NCBI GenBank assembly: GCA_045133615.1
Contig: JBGUUQ010000016.1
Span: forward strand, 1 to 12,039
Direction of reading: 5' to 3'
Length of the DNA: 12,039 nucleotides
Source: M3 sp045133615
GTDB taxonomy: Bacteria; Bacteroidota; Bacteroidia; Bacteroidales; Muribaculaceae
Below are positions 1-6,364 of the stretch, one piece after another (within the stretch, counting starts at the first letter, position 1; each line of letters starts with the position of its first letter). Both the position numbers and the translations under genes were made by a program. The notes under the pieces were generated by a model. It saw nothing but the letters and a program-made list of their open reading frames with translations, searched no databases and was not told where the DNA came from.

Positions 1-8
1 AGAAACAC

Positions 9-83
9 GGGCGTTTAGCTCAGCTGGTTTAGAGCATCTGCCTTACAAGCAGAGGGTCGGCGGTTCGAATCCGTCAACGCCCA
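9..83 (+). tRNA. tRNA-Val (anticodon UAC)
   Basis: A complete cloverleaf can be folded. The acceptor arms GGGCGTT (9-15) and AACGCCC (76-82) pair fully and are followed by discriminator A83. The anticodon stem TCTGC/GCAGA encloses the loop CTTACAA, giving anticodon TAC, which reads valine GUA codons. The T loop is TTCGAAT. CCA is not encoded directly after the discriminator, so it must be added after transcription. Its promoter lies outside or at the very edge of the window. A strong terminator follows at once. Confidence 0.97.
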
Positions 84-90
84 CTCCACT

Positions 91-127
91 AAGAAGTCTT
101 CCGCGAATCGGAAGACTTCTTTTTTTG
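91..127 (+). terminator. Rho-independent terminator after tRNA-Val
   Basis: A perfect 13-bp stem (91-103 with 109-121) with the 5-base loop CGAAT is followed by a run of T to about 126. It separates the tRNA transcript from the lysS promoter. Confidence 0.93.
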
Positions 128-163
128 TATATACCCCAAAATTTGGCTAATTCCTATAGAAAA

Positions 164-196
164 TTGCTCGTAATTCACAAGAAATGACTAATTTTG
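164..196 (+). promoter_or_regulatory. Bacteroidetes-type promoter of lysS
   Basis: TTG at 164-166 and TAATTTTG at 189-196 (an exact match to TAnnTTTG) are 22 bases apart. This predicts a transcript start near 200-205 and a leader of about 20 bases before the lysS ATG. The imperfect palindrome TTCCTATAGAAA (151-162) lies just upstream. Confidence 0.75.
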
Positions 197-222
197 CACC
201 AATTTGATAAATTGCACTTATT

Positions 223-1950
223 ATGAACGTACTTGAACTTAGCGAACAAGAAATAGTGCGTCGCAATAGTCTCGAAGAAATGCGCAAATTGGGTATAGAC
301 CCCTATCCCGCAGCCGAGTACAAAGTCGACGCTTACACCGACGAAATCAAAGACTCTTTCCAAGACGATGCACCGTTGCGACAAGTTTCCGTAGCCGGTC
401 GTATCATGAGCCGACGCATTATGGGCAAGGCCTCGTTCATGGAATTGCAGGATGCTCGCGGACGAATCCAAGTCTACATCAGCCGCGACGAATTGTGTCC
501 CGGAGAAAACAAAGATCTCTACAACGTAGTATTCAAGAAACTCCTCGACATTGGCGACTTCGTAGGCATCACCGGTCACATATTCCGCACCCAAACCGGC
601 GAAATTTCCGTTCACGCAGCCTCACTCACCGTTTTAAGCAAATCTCTTCGTCCCCTCCCCATCGTAAAAGTGAAAGACGGTGTGACCTACGATGCATTCG
701 ACGATCCCGAGCTCCGCTATCGTCGTCGCTACGTCGACCTCGTTGTCAACGACGGAGTGAAAGACATCTTTATCAAACGTACAAAGATATTCAACTCCAT
801 GCGCCAATATTTCAACGACCACGGCTACATGGAAGTTGAAACCCCGATATTACAGTCCATTCCCGGTGGAGCTTCGGCACGTCCGTTTATCACCCACCAC
901 AACGCACTCGATATCCCCCTCTACCTCCGTATCGCCGACGAGCTTTACCTCAAGCGTCTTATCGTAGGTGGATTCGAGGGAGTCTACGAGTTCTCCAAGA
1001 ACTTCCGCAACGAGGGTATGGACCGCACCCACAATCCCGAATTTACCTGCATGGAAATCTACGTTTCCTACAAAGACTACAATTGGATGATGGCGTTCAC
1101 CGAAAAGATGCTCGAAAAGATCTGTCTCGACGTCAACGGTACCACTGAAGTCAAAGTAGGCGACAACGTGATTTCATTCAAGGCCCCCTATAAGCGCGTC
1201 ACCATGATTGATGCCATCAAAGAGCACACCGGCATCGACATCACCGGCATGAACGACGAGCAACTCCGCGACGTGTGCCGTCAACTCGACATTGAAGTCG
1301 ACGAAACCATGGGTAAAGGAAAACTCATCGACGAAATCTTCGGCGAAAAATGCGAAGGTCGCTACATCCAGCCCACATTCATCATCGACTATCCCATCGA
1401 AATGTCGCCGCTCACCAAACGTCATCGCAACAACCCCGAACTCACCGAACGTTTCGAGCTTATGGTCAACGGCAAGGAACTTGCCAACGCATATTCAGAG
1501 CTCAACGACCCCATCGACCAATACGAACGCTTCGTAGAACAGATGAAACTCGGCGAAAAGGGAGATGACGAAGCCATGATTATCGACAAGGACTTCATCC
1601 GCGCCCTCGAATACGGCATGCCCCCTACTTCAGGTATGGGCATCGGGATGGACCGCTTGACAATGCTTATGACCGGTCAAACCACCATTCAGGAAGTACT
1701 CCTCTTCCCGCAGATGCGCCCCGAAAAGGTTGCACGTCGCGACAAAGAGGAAGCCTACACCGCCATCGGCGTTCCGACCGAATGGGTGGCTCCGCTCCAA
1801 AAAGCAGGAATCCTCACCGTCGAAGCACTCTCATCAGCCACTGCCGGCAAACTCCACCAAGAATTGTGCGGCATAAACAAAAAATACAAATTAGAGCTTA
1901 AAAATCCATCGCTCGACGACGTTAACGCATGGATTGAGAGTGCAAAATAA
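223..1950 (+). CDS. lysS: Lysyl-tRNA synthetase, class II, with C-terminal extension
   Basis: This cytoplasmic enzyme attaches lysine to tRNA-Lys using ATP. The 575-residue product has an N-terminal OB-fold anticodon-binding domain (about residues 50-140, including RIMGKASFMELQDARG). The class II catalytic core follows: a motif 1 region at about 193-211, motif 2 FRNEGMDRTHNPEFT (261-275), and motif 3 with GMGIGMDRL (471-479). Known LysRS proteins usually stop soon after the LLFPQMRP stretch. Here about 70 extra residues (504-575) follow, resembling a small helix-hairpin-helix-like domain, which I recall as typical of Bacteroidetes LysRS. The ATG start is 27 bases after the -7 element and the N terminus fits the family. 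It is the first gene of a probable lysS-gpsA-pgi transcript; the gap to gpsA is 32 bases. Confidence 0.97.
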   Translation: MNVLELSEQEIVRRNSLEEMRKLGIDPYPAAEYKVDAYTDEIKDSFQDDAPLRQVSVAGRIMSRRIMGKASFMELQDARGRIQVYISRDELCPGENKDLYNVVFKKLLDIGDFVGITGHIFRTQTGEISVHAASLTVLSKSLRPLPIVKVKDGVTYDAFDDPELRYRRRYVDLVVNDGVKDIFIKRTKIFNSMRQYFNDHGYMEVETPILQSIPGGASARPFITHHNALDIPLYLRIADELYLKRLIVGGFEGVYEFSKNFRNEGMDRTHNPEFTCMEIYVSYKDYNWMMAFTEKMLEKICLDVNGTTEVKVGDNVISFKAPYKRVTMIDAIKEHTGIDITGMNDEQLRDVCRQLDIEVDETMGKGKLIDEIFGEKCEGRYIQPTFIIDYPIEMSPLTKRHRNNPELTERFELMVNGKELANAYSELNDPIDQYERFVEQMKLGEKGDDEAMIIDKDFIRALEYGMPPTSGMGIGMDRLTMLMTGQTTIQEVLLFPQMRPEKVARRDKEEAYTAIGVPTEWVAPLQKAGILTVEALSSATAGKLHQELCGINKKYKLELKNPSLDDVNAWIESAK

Positions 1951-1982
1951 TCTGATTTAGACCGACGCCTATTATTCACGAT

Positions 1983-2978
1983 ATGAATTTCCCCGGCAAA
2001 ATAGCAGTGATGGGCGGTGGCAGTTGGGCCACCGCACTCGCTAAACTATTGCTCAAAAATAGCGACAGCATCATTTGGTATATGCGTCGCGACGACCGCA
2101 TTGAAGACTTCAAGCGGCTCCGACACAATCCCACCTACTTGAGCGACATCGAGTTTGACATCGACCGAATCCAATTCACCTCCGACATCAACCTCGCTTG
2201 CGCCCAAGCTGACACCCTGCTGCTCGCCACTCCCTCCCCCTATTTCAAAAGCCACATGGCAAAAGTCACAGCCGACATCAGCGAAAAATTCATCGTTTCG
2301 GCTGTAAAAGGTATCGTTCCCGACGAGAATGAAATCATATCCGACTACATGATCGGGCACTACAACGTGTCGCCCGACCGGATGCTCGTCATCGGCGGAC
2401 CATGCCATGCCGAAGAAGTAGCGCTCGACCGCCTCTCATGCCTCACCATCGGCTGTCGCAATCGCGCCCATGCCGAAGCTTTTGCCGACCGACTTTCGTC
2501 ATCGTCAATGCAGACTGTCACCTCTACCGACATCGACGGCATCGAATATGGAGCCGTACTCAAAAACGTCTACGCCATAGCAGCCGGAATGGTTCACGGA
2601 CTTAAAAATGGCGATAATTTCCTCGCGATGCTCGTCTCCAATGCATTGCGAGAGATGGAACGTTTCCTACAAGCCGTGGCTCCATGCCATCGTCGCATCT
2701 GCGATTCAGTCTATCTCGGCGACCTCCTTGTCACCTGCTACTCCCGATTCAGTCGCAATCACAACTTCGGTTCGATGATTGGTCGCGGATATTCAGTAAA
2801 AGCGGCCATGATGGAAATGGAACAGACCGCCGAAGGCTACTACGGCACCAAGTGTATCTCCGAAATCAACTCGGTATATCGCGTCCCCATGCCGATACTC
2901 GACGGAGTCTACCGCATACTCTACGACCGAGCTTCGGCCGCCAAAGAGATTGCCCGCATGGCAGAATCATTCGTATAA
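1983..2978 (+). CDS. gpsA: NAD(P)-dependent glycerol-3-phosphate dehydrogenase
   Basis: The enzyme reduces dihydroxyacetone phosphate to sn-glycerol 3-phosphate, the backbone for membrane phospholipids. The 331-residue length is normal. The N-terminal Rossmann fold carries the nucleotide-binding loop GGGSWATALA (11-20). K109 in SAVKGI and the GGPCHAEEVA segment (138-147) match family positions. K194 in AVLKNVYAIAAG is the expected catalytic lysine. The substrate-binding stretch GDLLVTCYSRFSRN (246-259) ends in the conserved SRN. The first ATG is used and the downstream sequence aligns with the family from residue 6. It lies 32 bases after lysS and 33 bases before pgi with no consensus promoter between, so co-transcription is likely. 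I recall the same gene order in other Bacteroidales. Confidence 0.96.
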   Translation: MNFPGKIAVMGGGSWATALAKLLLKNSDSIIWYMRRDDRIEDFKRLRHNPTYLSDIEFDIDRIQFTSDINLACAQADTLLLATPSPYFKSHMAKVTADISEKFIVSAVKGIVPDENEIISDYMIGHYNVSPDRMLVIGGPCHAEEVALDRLSCLTIGCRNRAHAEAFADRLSSSSMQTVTSTDIDGIEYGAVLKNVYAIAAGMVHGLKNGDNFLAMLVSNALREMERFLQAVAPCHRRICDSVYLGDLLVTCYSRFSRNHNFGSMIGRGYSVKAAMMEMEQTAEGYYGTKCISEINSVYRVPMPILDGVYRILYDRASAAKEIARMAESFV

Positions 2979-2990
2979 AAAAACAATACA

Positions 2991-3004
2991 ATTTCTATAG
3001 AAAT
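2991..3004. repeat. 14-bp perfect palindrome before pgi
   Basis: ATTTCTATAGAAAT is its own reverse complement. It lies in the gpsA-pgi gap and ends 7 bases before the pgi ATG. Its core is nearly repeated as TTCCTATAGAAA at 151-162, just upstream of the lysS promoter. It could be an operator, an RNA processing site or a translation-control element; the sequence alone does not say which. Confidence 0.5.
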
Positions 3005-3011
3005 AAAAAAG

Positions 3012-4349
3012 ATGAAAACGATTCAAGTAAACATCAAGAACGTGCTCGGCACCGTTTCGGAAGCCGACATCAACGCCCTCGACGCAGCTGCTGCCGACGG
3101 TCTTCAAAAACTCCACAACGGCACAGGCGCCGGTAACGACTTCCTCGGTTGGCTCGACCTCCCCACCCGTACCTCTGCCGAACTCCTCGACGACATCATC
3201 AAGACTGCCGACGACCTCCGCGCAGCTTGCGACTATGTAGTTGCAATCGGTATCGGTGGTAGCTACCTCGGTGCAAAAGCCGTAATCGAAGCTCTCGGCA
3301 ACTCATTCGATGCCTATATCGCCGGCAACGGTCCCAAAGTCCTCTTCGCAGGTCAAAACATCGGCGAAGACTACCTCTACGAACTTCAACAATTCCTCAA
3401 CGATAAGAAATTCGGTATCATCGTCATCTCGAAGTCCGGTACCACCACCGAACCCGCTATCGCTTTCCGCCTTCTCAAGGAACAACTCGAAAAGCAAATC
3501 GGCAAGGCTGAAGCATCTAAGCGCATCGTAGCCATCACCGATGCCAAGCGTGGCGCACTTCGTCAGCTCGCCACCGAAGAAGGCTACAAGACCTTCGTCA
3601 TCGAAGACAGCGTAGGCGGTCGCTTCTCAGTACTCAGCCCCGTAGGACTTCTCCCCATCGCAGTTGCCGGATACGACATCAAAGCCCTCATGCAAGGTGC
3701 TATCGATATGCAAAACGCCACTGCCGAACATTCAGCCGACAATCTCGCCGAAATTTACGCAAAGACACGCAACGCGCTCTACAATGCCGGCAAGAAGATT
3801 GAAATCCTCGTAAACTACAACCCAAAACTCCACTACTTCGGAGAATGGTGGAAACAACTCTACGGCGAAAGCGAAGGAAAAGACCTCAAAGGCATCTTCC
3901 CCGCAGCTGTCGACAACTCTACCGATCTCCACTCAATGGGTCAATGGATTCAAGACGGTGAACGCACCATTTTCGAGACTGTAATCTCTGTTGAAGAACA
4001 AATTCACGAAAAGGTAATCCCCGCCGACGAAGCCAATCTCGATGGCCTCAACTACATCGCAGGCAAGCGCGTTGACGAAGTAAACAAGATGGCAGAACTC
4101 GGTACTCGCATCGCTCACGTTGACGGTGGCGTACCCAACCTCCGCATCACTCTCCCCGCTCTCAAAGAGGAATACCTCGGTCAACTCATCTACTTCTTCG
4201 AGAAAGCATGCGGTATCAGTGGCTACATCCTCGGTGTTAACCCCTTCAACCAACCCGGCGTAGAGGACTACAAGCGCAACATGTTTGCTCTCCTTGCAAA
4301 ACCCGGCTACGAAAAGGAAACCGAAGCCATCAAAGCCAAACTCGACTAA
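3012..4349 (+). CDS. pgi: Glucose-6-phosphate isomerase (short type)
   Basis: This cytoplasmic enzyme interconverts glucose 6-phosphate and fructose 6-phosphate in glycolysis and gluconeogenesis. At 445 residues it belongs to the short bacterial form seen in Firmicutes and Bacteroidetes, not the roughly 550-residue E. coli form. Visible motifs are the sugar-phosphate-binding loops GIGIGGSYLGAKA (78-90) and ISKSGTTTEPA (139-149), signature 1 DSVGGRFSVLSP (199-210), the ESEGK segment (286-290) with a likely catalytic Glu, H307 in DLHSMG, and signature 2 GYILGVNPFNQPGVEDYK (404-421) with the conserved Lys421. The ATG follows an A-rich tract with no Shine-Dalgarno. It is the last gene of the cluster and is followed by a terminator hairpin. 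Confidence 0.97.
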   Translation: MKTIQVNIKNVLGTVSEADINALDAAAADGLQKLHNGTGAGNDFLGWLDLPTRTSAELLDDIIKTADDLRAACDYVVAIGIGGSYLGAKAVIEALGNSFDAYIAGNGPKVLFAGQNIGEDYLYELQQFLNDKKFGIIVISKSGTTTEPAIAFRLLKEQLEKQIGKAEASKRIVAITDAKRGALRQLATEEGYKTFVIEDSVGGRFSVLSPVGLLPIAVAGYDIKALMQGAIDMQNATAEHSADNLAEIYAKTRNALYNAGKKIEILVNYNPKLHYFGEWWKQLYGESEGKDLKGIFPAAVDNSTDLHSMGQWIQDGERTIFETVISVEEQIHEKVIPADEANLDGLNYIAGKRVDEVNKMAELGTRIAHVDGGVPNLRITLPALKEEYLGQLIYFFEKACGISGYILGVNPFNQPGVEDYKRNMFALLAKPGYEKETEAIKAKLD

Positions 4350-4370
4350 TCCCCCATCAATCCATAAAAG

Positions 4371-4405
4371 CAAGAGGCTGCGCAATGCGCAGCCTCTTGT
4401 CGTTT
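4371..4405 (+). terminator. Terminator hairpin after pgi
   Basis: A perfect 13-bp GC-rich stem (4371-4383 with 4387-4399) has a 3-base AAT loop. It is followed by TCGTTTT, a weak but usable T tract. It lies 21 bases after the pgi stop and probably ends the lysS-gpsA-pgi transcript. Confidence 0.85.
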
Positions 4406-4468
4406 TCCCGGTTTCAAAACTTTAAAAATTTTACACTTTTGAAACTCAACCCCTAAATAATGCACAAT

Positions 4469-4507
4469 ATGAAGCTAATCGAAAGACCTACATATTTGAA
4501 TCGGTGA
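4469..4507 (+). pseudogene. Possible N-terminal remnant of an AAA/DUF4143-type ATPase gene
   Basis: ATG at 4469 opens MKLIERPTYLNR and then hits TGA. From memory, this resembles the typical beginning of Bacteroidales ATP-binding proteins of the DUF4143 group, which start like M-x-x-I-x-R-x-x-Y-L-x-x-L. No continuation such as a Walker A motif is visible in any frame downstream. With only twelve residues, chance resemblance is quite possible. Confidence 0.18.
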
Positions 4508-4642
4508 CTATCCTTGGAATTTTTATCAACAACCCTCTACACATAGAGCCATTTTATATCCATATGACGCAAATAATTTTTAGTCATAAAAATTTGAGCA
4601 ATTCTTTTTTGGCTGAAAATTCATCCAATTAACATATTTTTA

Positions 4643-4652
4643 CCCCCCCCCC
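4643..4652 (+). repeat. C10 homopolymer in lipoprotein promoter region
   Basis: Ten consecutive C are followed by GA and two T6 runs separated by one A. The tract ends 21 bases before the -7 element of the lipoprotein gene, exactly where a -33 element would be expected. Confidence 0.9.
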
Positions 4653-4673
4653 GATTTTTTATTTTTTATTATA

Positions 4674-4681
4674 TACCTTTG
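4674..4681 (+). promoter_or_regulatory. -7 element of the lipoprotein gene
   Basis: TACCTTTG matches TAnnTTTG exactly and ends 31 bases before the ATG. No TTG or TTTG is present 19-22 bases upstream, where the C10 tract and the adjoining GATTTTTT lie instead. Confidence 0.6.
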
Positions 4682-4712
4682 TCGCGATTATTAACTTATA
4701 ACACATCAAATC

Positions 4713-5105
4713 ATGAAAAAATTATTTTCTTTAATGTTGCTTTTTGCGACCGTACTAACTTTTACCGCCTGCTCTGATGATGACGAACCAGACATTGAGC
4801 TAACTAAAAGTATTGTTGTGGGAACGTGGGATATTAACTCAGCCACCGCTGATGGCGAAACGGTAACCATACCTCAAGGATATGCGTATATCACCCTTAA
4901 AAGCGATTATTCGTATAAAGTAGTTTTATTCGGCGATTATTATATCGGAACATATAAAATAGAAGGGAATACGGTTGTCGGAACAACTATTGACCCAATA
5001 ACAGAATATTTCAAGTTCGAATCACTTGATGGAAACGATGCAGTAATTAATTACTCAAACAGCACCGGAGACAAATATAAATTTGTTGTTCAAAAACGAT
5101 CATAA
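4713..5105 (+). CDS. Small lipocalin-like surface lipoprotein
   Basis: The 130-residue product begins with a lipoprotein signal peptide: Lys2-Lys3, a hydrophobic stretch (4-17), and FTAC with the lipidated Cys20. The mature protein starts CSDDDEP. In Bacteroidetes an acidic run directly after the Cys is the known lipoprotein export signal, so surface exposure on the outer membrane is predicted. Residues 36-128 read as alternating beta strands: VGTWDI, ITLKSDYSYKVV, GTYKIEGNTVV, FKFESLDGNDAVI and YKFVVQKR. This is the pattern of Bacteroidetes lipocalin-like domains, whose ligand is unknown. It is a single gene with its own promoter, lower in GC than its neighbours. It faces rlmN and shares a hairpin with it. 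The export class is well supported, the fold moderately, and no specific function can be assigned. Confidence 0.85.
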   Translation: MKKLFSLMLLFATVLTFTACSDDDEPDIELTKSIVVGTWDINSATADGETVTIPQGYAYITLKSDYSYKVVLFGDYYIGTYKIEGNTVVGTTIDPITEYFKFESLDGNDAVINYSNSTGDKYKFVVQKRS

Positions 5106-5106
5106 G

Positions 5107-5142
5107 AAATCGGGCGGGATTTTAGTTCCGCCCGATTTGTTT
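5107..5142. terminator. Bidirectional terminator between lipoprotein gene and rlmN
   Basis: An 11-bp stem (5107-5117 with 5128-5138, core ATCGGGCGG/CCGCCCGAT) has a 10-base loop. It is followed by GTTTTC on the plus strand and by TTTCTTA on the minus strand. It fills the gap between the two convergent stop codons. Confidence 0.82.
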
Positions 5143-6180
5143 TCACTCTTTTCGGTCTTTGCCTGCAAGCATGCCGCAGGCTGCCATAATATCCTCACCG
5201 CGCGAGGCTCGTATCGTCGCCGTAATTCCTTGTTCATTCAGACGATCACGAAATGCCACCATATTTTCTTCCGACGACGATTCCAAATCAACACCGGGAA
5301 TAGCATGGAAACGTATAAGATTTACGCGGCAATCAAGTCCGCGAAGCAATCTCACGAGCGCATCGGCATGACGAGCATCGTCATTCAATCCGCGCCAACA
5401 GATATATTCCATCGACAAGCGGCGCTGATGAGCAAAGTCGTATCCGCGCATCAAGTCCATCACCGCACGCACCGGATATGCCCGCTCGACAGGCATCAGG
5501 CTCAATCGCTCTTCCGAATATGGAGAGTGAACGCTTATCGCTACATGCACTTTTGTAGTATCGAGCAGCACTCGCAGCTCCTTAATCTTACCTATCGACG
5601 AAACCGTGATGCGCTTCGGGCTCCAAGCCAATCCCCACTTGGCGGTAAGGATTTCAATCACGGCAAGCACCGCATCAAGATTGTCCATTGGCTCGCCCAT
5701 CCCCATAAACACGATATTGGTCAGTTTCTCACTGTCGGGAATTGAAAGCACCTGATTTATAATATCGGCCGCCGACAAATCGCCATGGAAACCTTGCTTT
5801 CCGGTCATACAAAACTTGCAATTCATCTTACAACCCGCTTGCGACGACACACACAGCGTAGCCCTGTCGCGGTCAGGTATATACACCGCCTCCACATCGC
5901 GCCCGCCGACTCCGTCGAAGAGATACTTCACCGTACCATCCTGCGAACGCGCTTCGAGTTTCGGACGACGACGCCCTATCGTATAGTCAGTTTTCAATCG
6001 TTCTCTCGCCTTAAGAGAGAGATTGGTCATCTGATCTATATCCGTGACACGCTTCTCATAGAGCCACTGCGCCATCTGTTTGGCAGCAAACGGTTTCAAT
6101 CCCGCCTCGACAGCCACTCTGCCAAGTTGCTCGATATTCATTCCTATCAGCGATTTCTTCAAGCCATCCATATTATTCAT
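5143..6180 (-). CDS. rlmN: 23S rRNA/tRNA adenine C2-methyltransferase RlmN
   Basis: This is a radical-SAM enzyme of the cytoplasm. In characterised members it makes m2A2503 in 23S rRNA and m2A37 in some tRNAs, helping translational fidelity. The 345-residue product carries the cluster motif C117-x3-C121-x2-C124 (AGCKMNCKFC). The mechanistic Cys pair is C110 in TLCVSSQAGC and C335 in DIMAACGML. Glu97 in VEAVYIP corresponds to E. coli E105, and the spacing to C110 is the same as in E. coli. FMGMGEPMDN (158-167) is the SAM-binding GEP motif. The start is uncertain: the promoter -7 element ends only 10 bases before the first ATG, so Met4 (6171) or Met14 (6141) remain possible. Met1 or Met4 best fits the family N terminus. 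It is convergent with the lipoprotein gene and divergent from secDF. Confidence 0.96.
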   Translation of the reverse strand: MNNMDGLKKSLIGMNIEQLGRVAVEAGLKPFAAKQMAQWLYEKRVTDIDQMTNLSLKARERLKTDYTIGRRRPKLEARSQDGTVKYLFDGVGGRDVEAVYIPDRDRATLCVSSQAGCKMNCKFCMTGKQGFHGDLSAADIINQVLSIPDSEKLTNIVFMGMGEPMDNLDAVLAVIEILTAKWGLAWSPKRITVSSIGKIKELRVLLDTTKVHVAISVHSPYSEERLSLMPVERAYPVRAVMDLMRGYDFAHQRRLSMEYICWRGLNDDARHADALVRLLRGLDCRVNLIRFHAIPGVDLESSSEENMVAFRDRLNEQGITATIRASRGEDIMAACGMLAGKDRKE

Positions 6181-6190
6181 TTTATATACA

Positions 6191-6222
6191 CAAAATTACG
6201 CTTTTTCCTCCGTCACAGCAAA
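6191..6222 (-). promoter_or_regulatory. Promoter of rlmN
   Basis: Read on the minus strand, TTTG (6222-6219) and TAATTTTG (6198-6191) are separated by 20 bases, close to the Bacteroidetes optimum. The predicted start of transcription is only a few bases before the annotated ATG at 6180. Confidence 0.78.
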
Positions 6223-6305
6223 ATATACACCCCTAATCCGACCAAAATCCCGTTGTTTTTCAAAAAAACCGCATGAGTGATAACTCGATAACAGAAAATT
6301 TGTGT

Positions 6306-6313
6306 TATATTTG
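6306..6313 (+). promoter_or_regulatory. -7 element of secDF
   Basis: TATATTTG matches TAnnTTTG and lies 51 bases before the ATG. No clear TTG or TTTG is seen 19-22 bases upstream. The resulting leader of about 45 bases is very A/T-rich and includes the palindrome AAAAATATTTTT (6332-6343). Confidence 0.55.
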
Positions 6314-6364
6314 CAAGCTGAAAAATTATCGAAAAATATTTTTAACTTAAATTATATCTAACAC

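Larger units (their letters stand above)
4406..4712. other. AT-rich intergenic region
   Basis: This roughly 300-base stretch carries no convincing intact gene. It holds a possible 12-codon gene remnant (4469-4507), an inverted repeat AATTTTTA-GTCA-TAAAAATT (4575-4594), a run of ten C (4643-4652) followed by two T6 runs, and the -7 element of the lipoprotein gene. An open frame through about 4500-4630 without a useful start looks like chance. Confidence 0.6.

Noticed and set aside
4371..4399. Long perfect inverted repeat after pgi as a possible attachment or inversion site
   Set aside because: Position, GC-rich stem, tiny loop and following T-rich bases fit a simple terminator. No partner copy or recombinase gene is seen.
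4490..4630. Open frame ESVTILGIFINN... in the pgi-lipoprotein gap
   Set aside because: No start codon before the main part, low complexity and AT-rich. It looks like chance openness.
5083..5745. Plus-strand open frame of 220 codons
   Set aside because: It is antisense to rlmN, begins inside the lipoprotein gene end, runs through the shared terminator, and has a composition typical of a shadow frame (rich in His, Arg, Ser).
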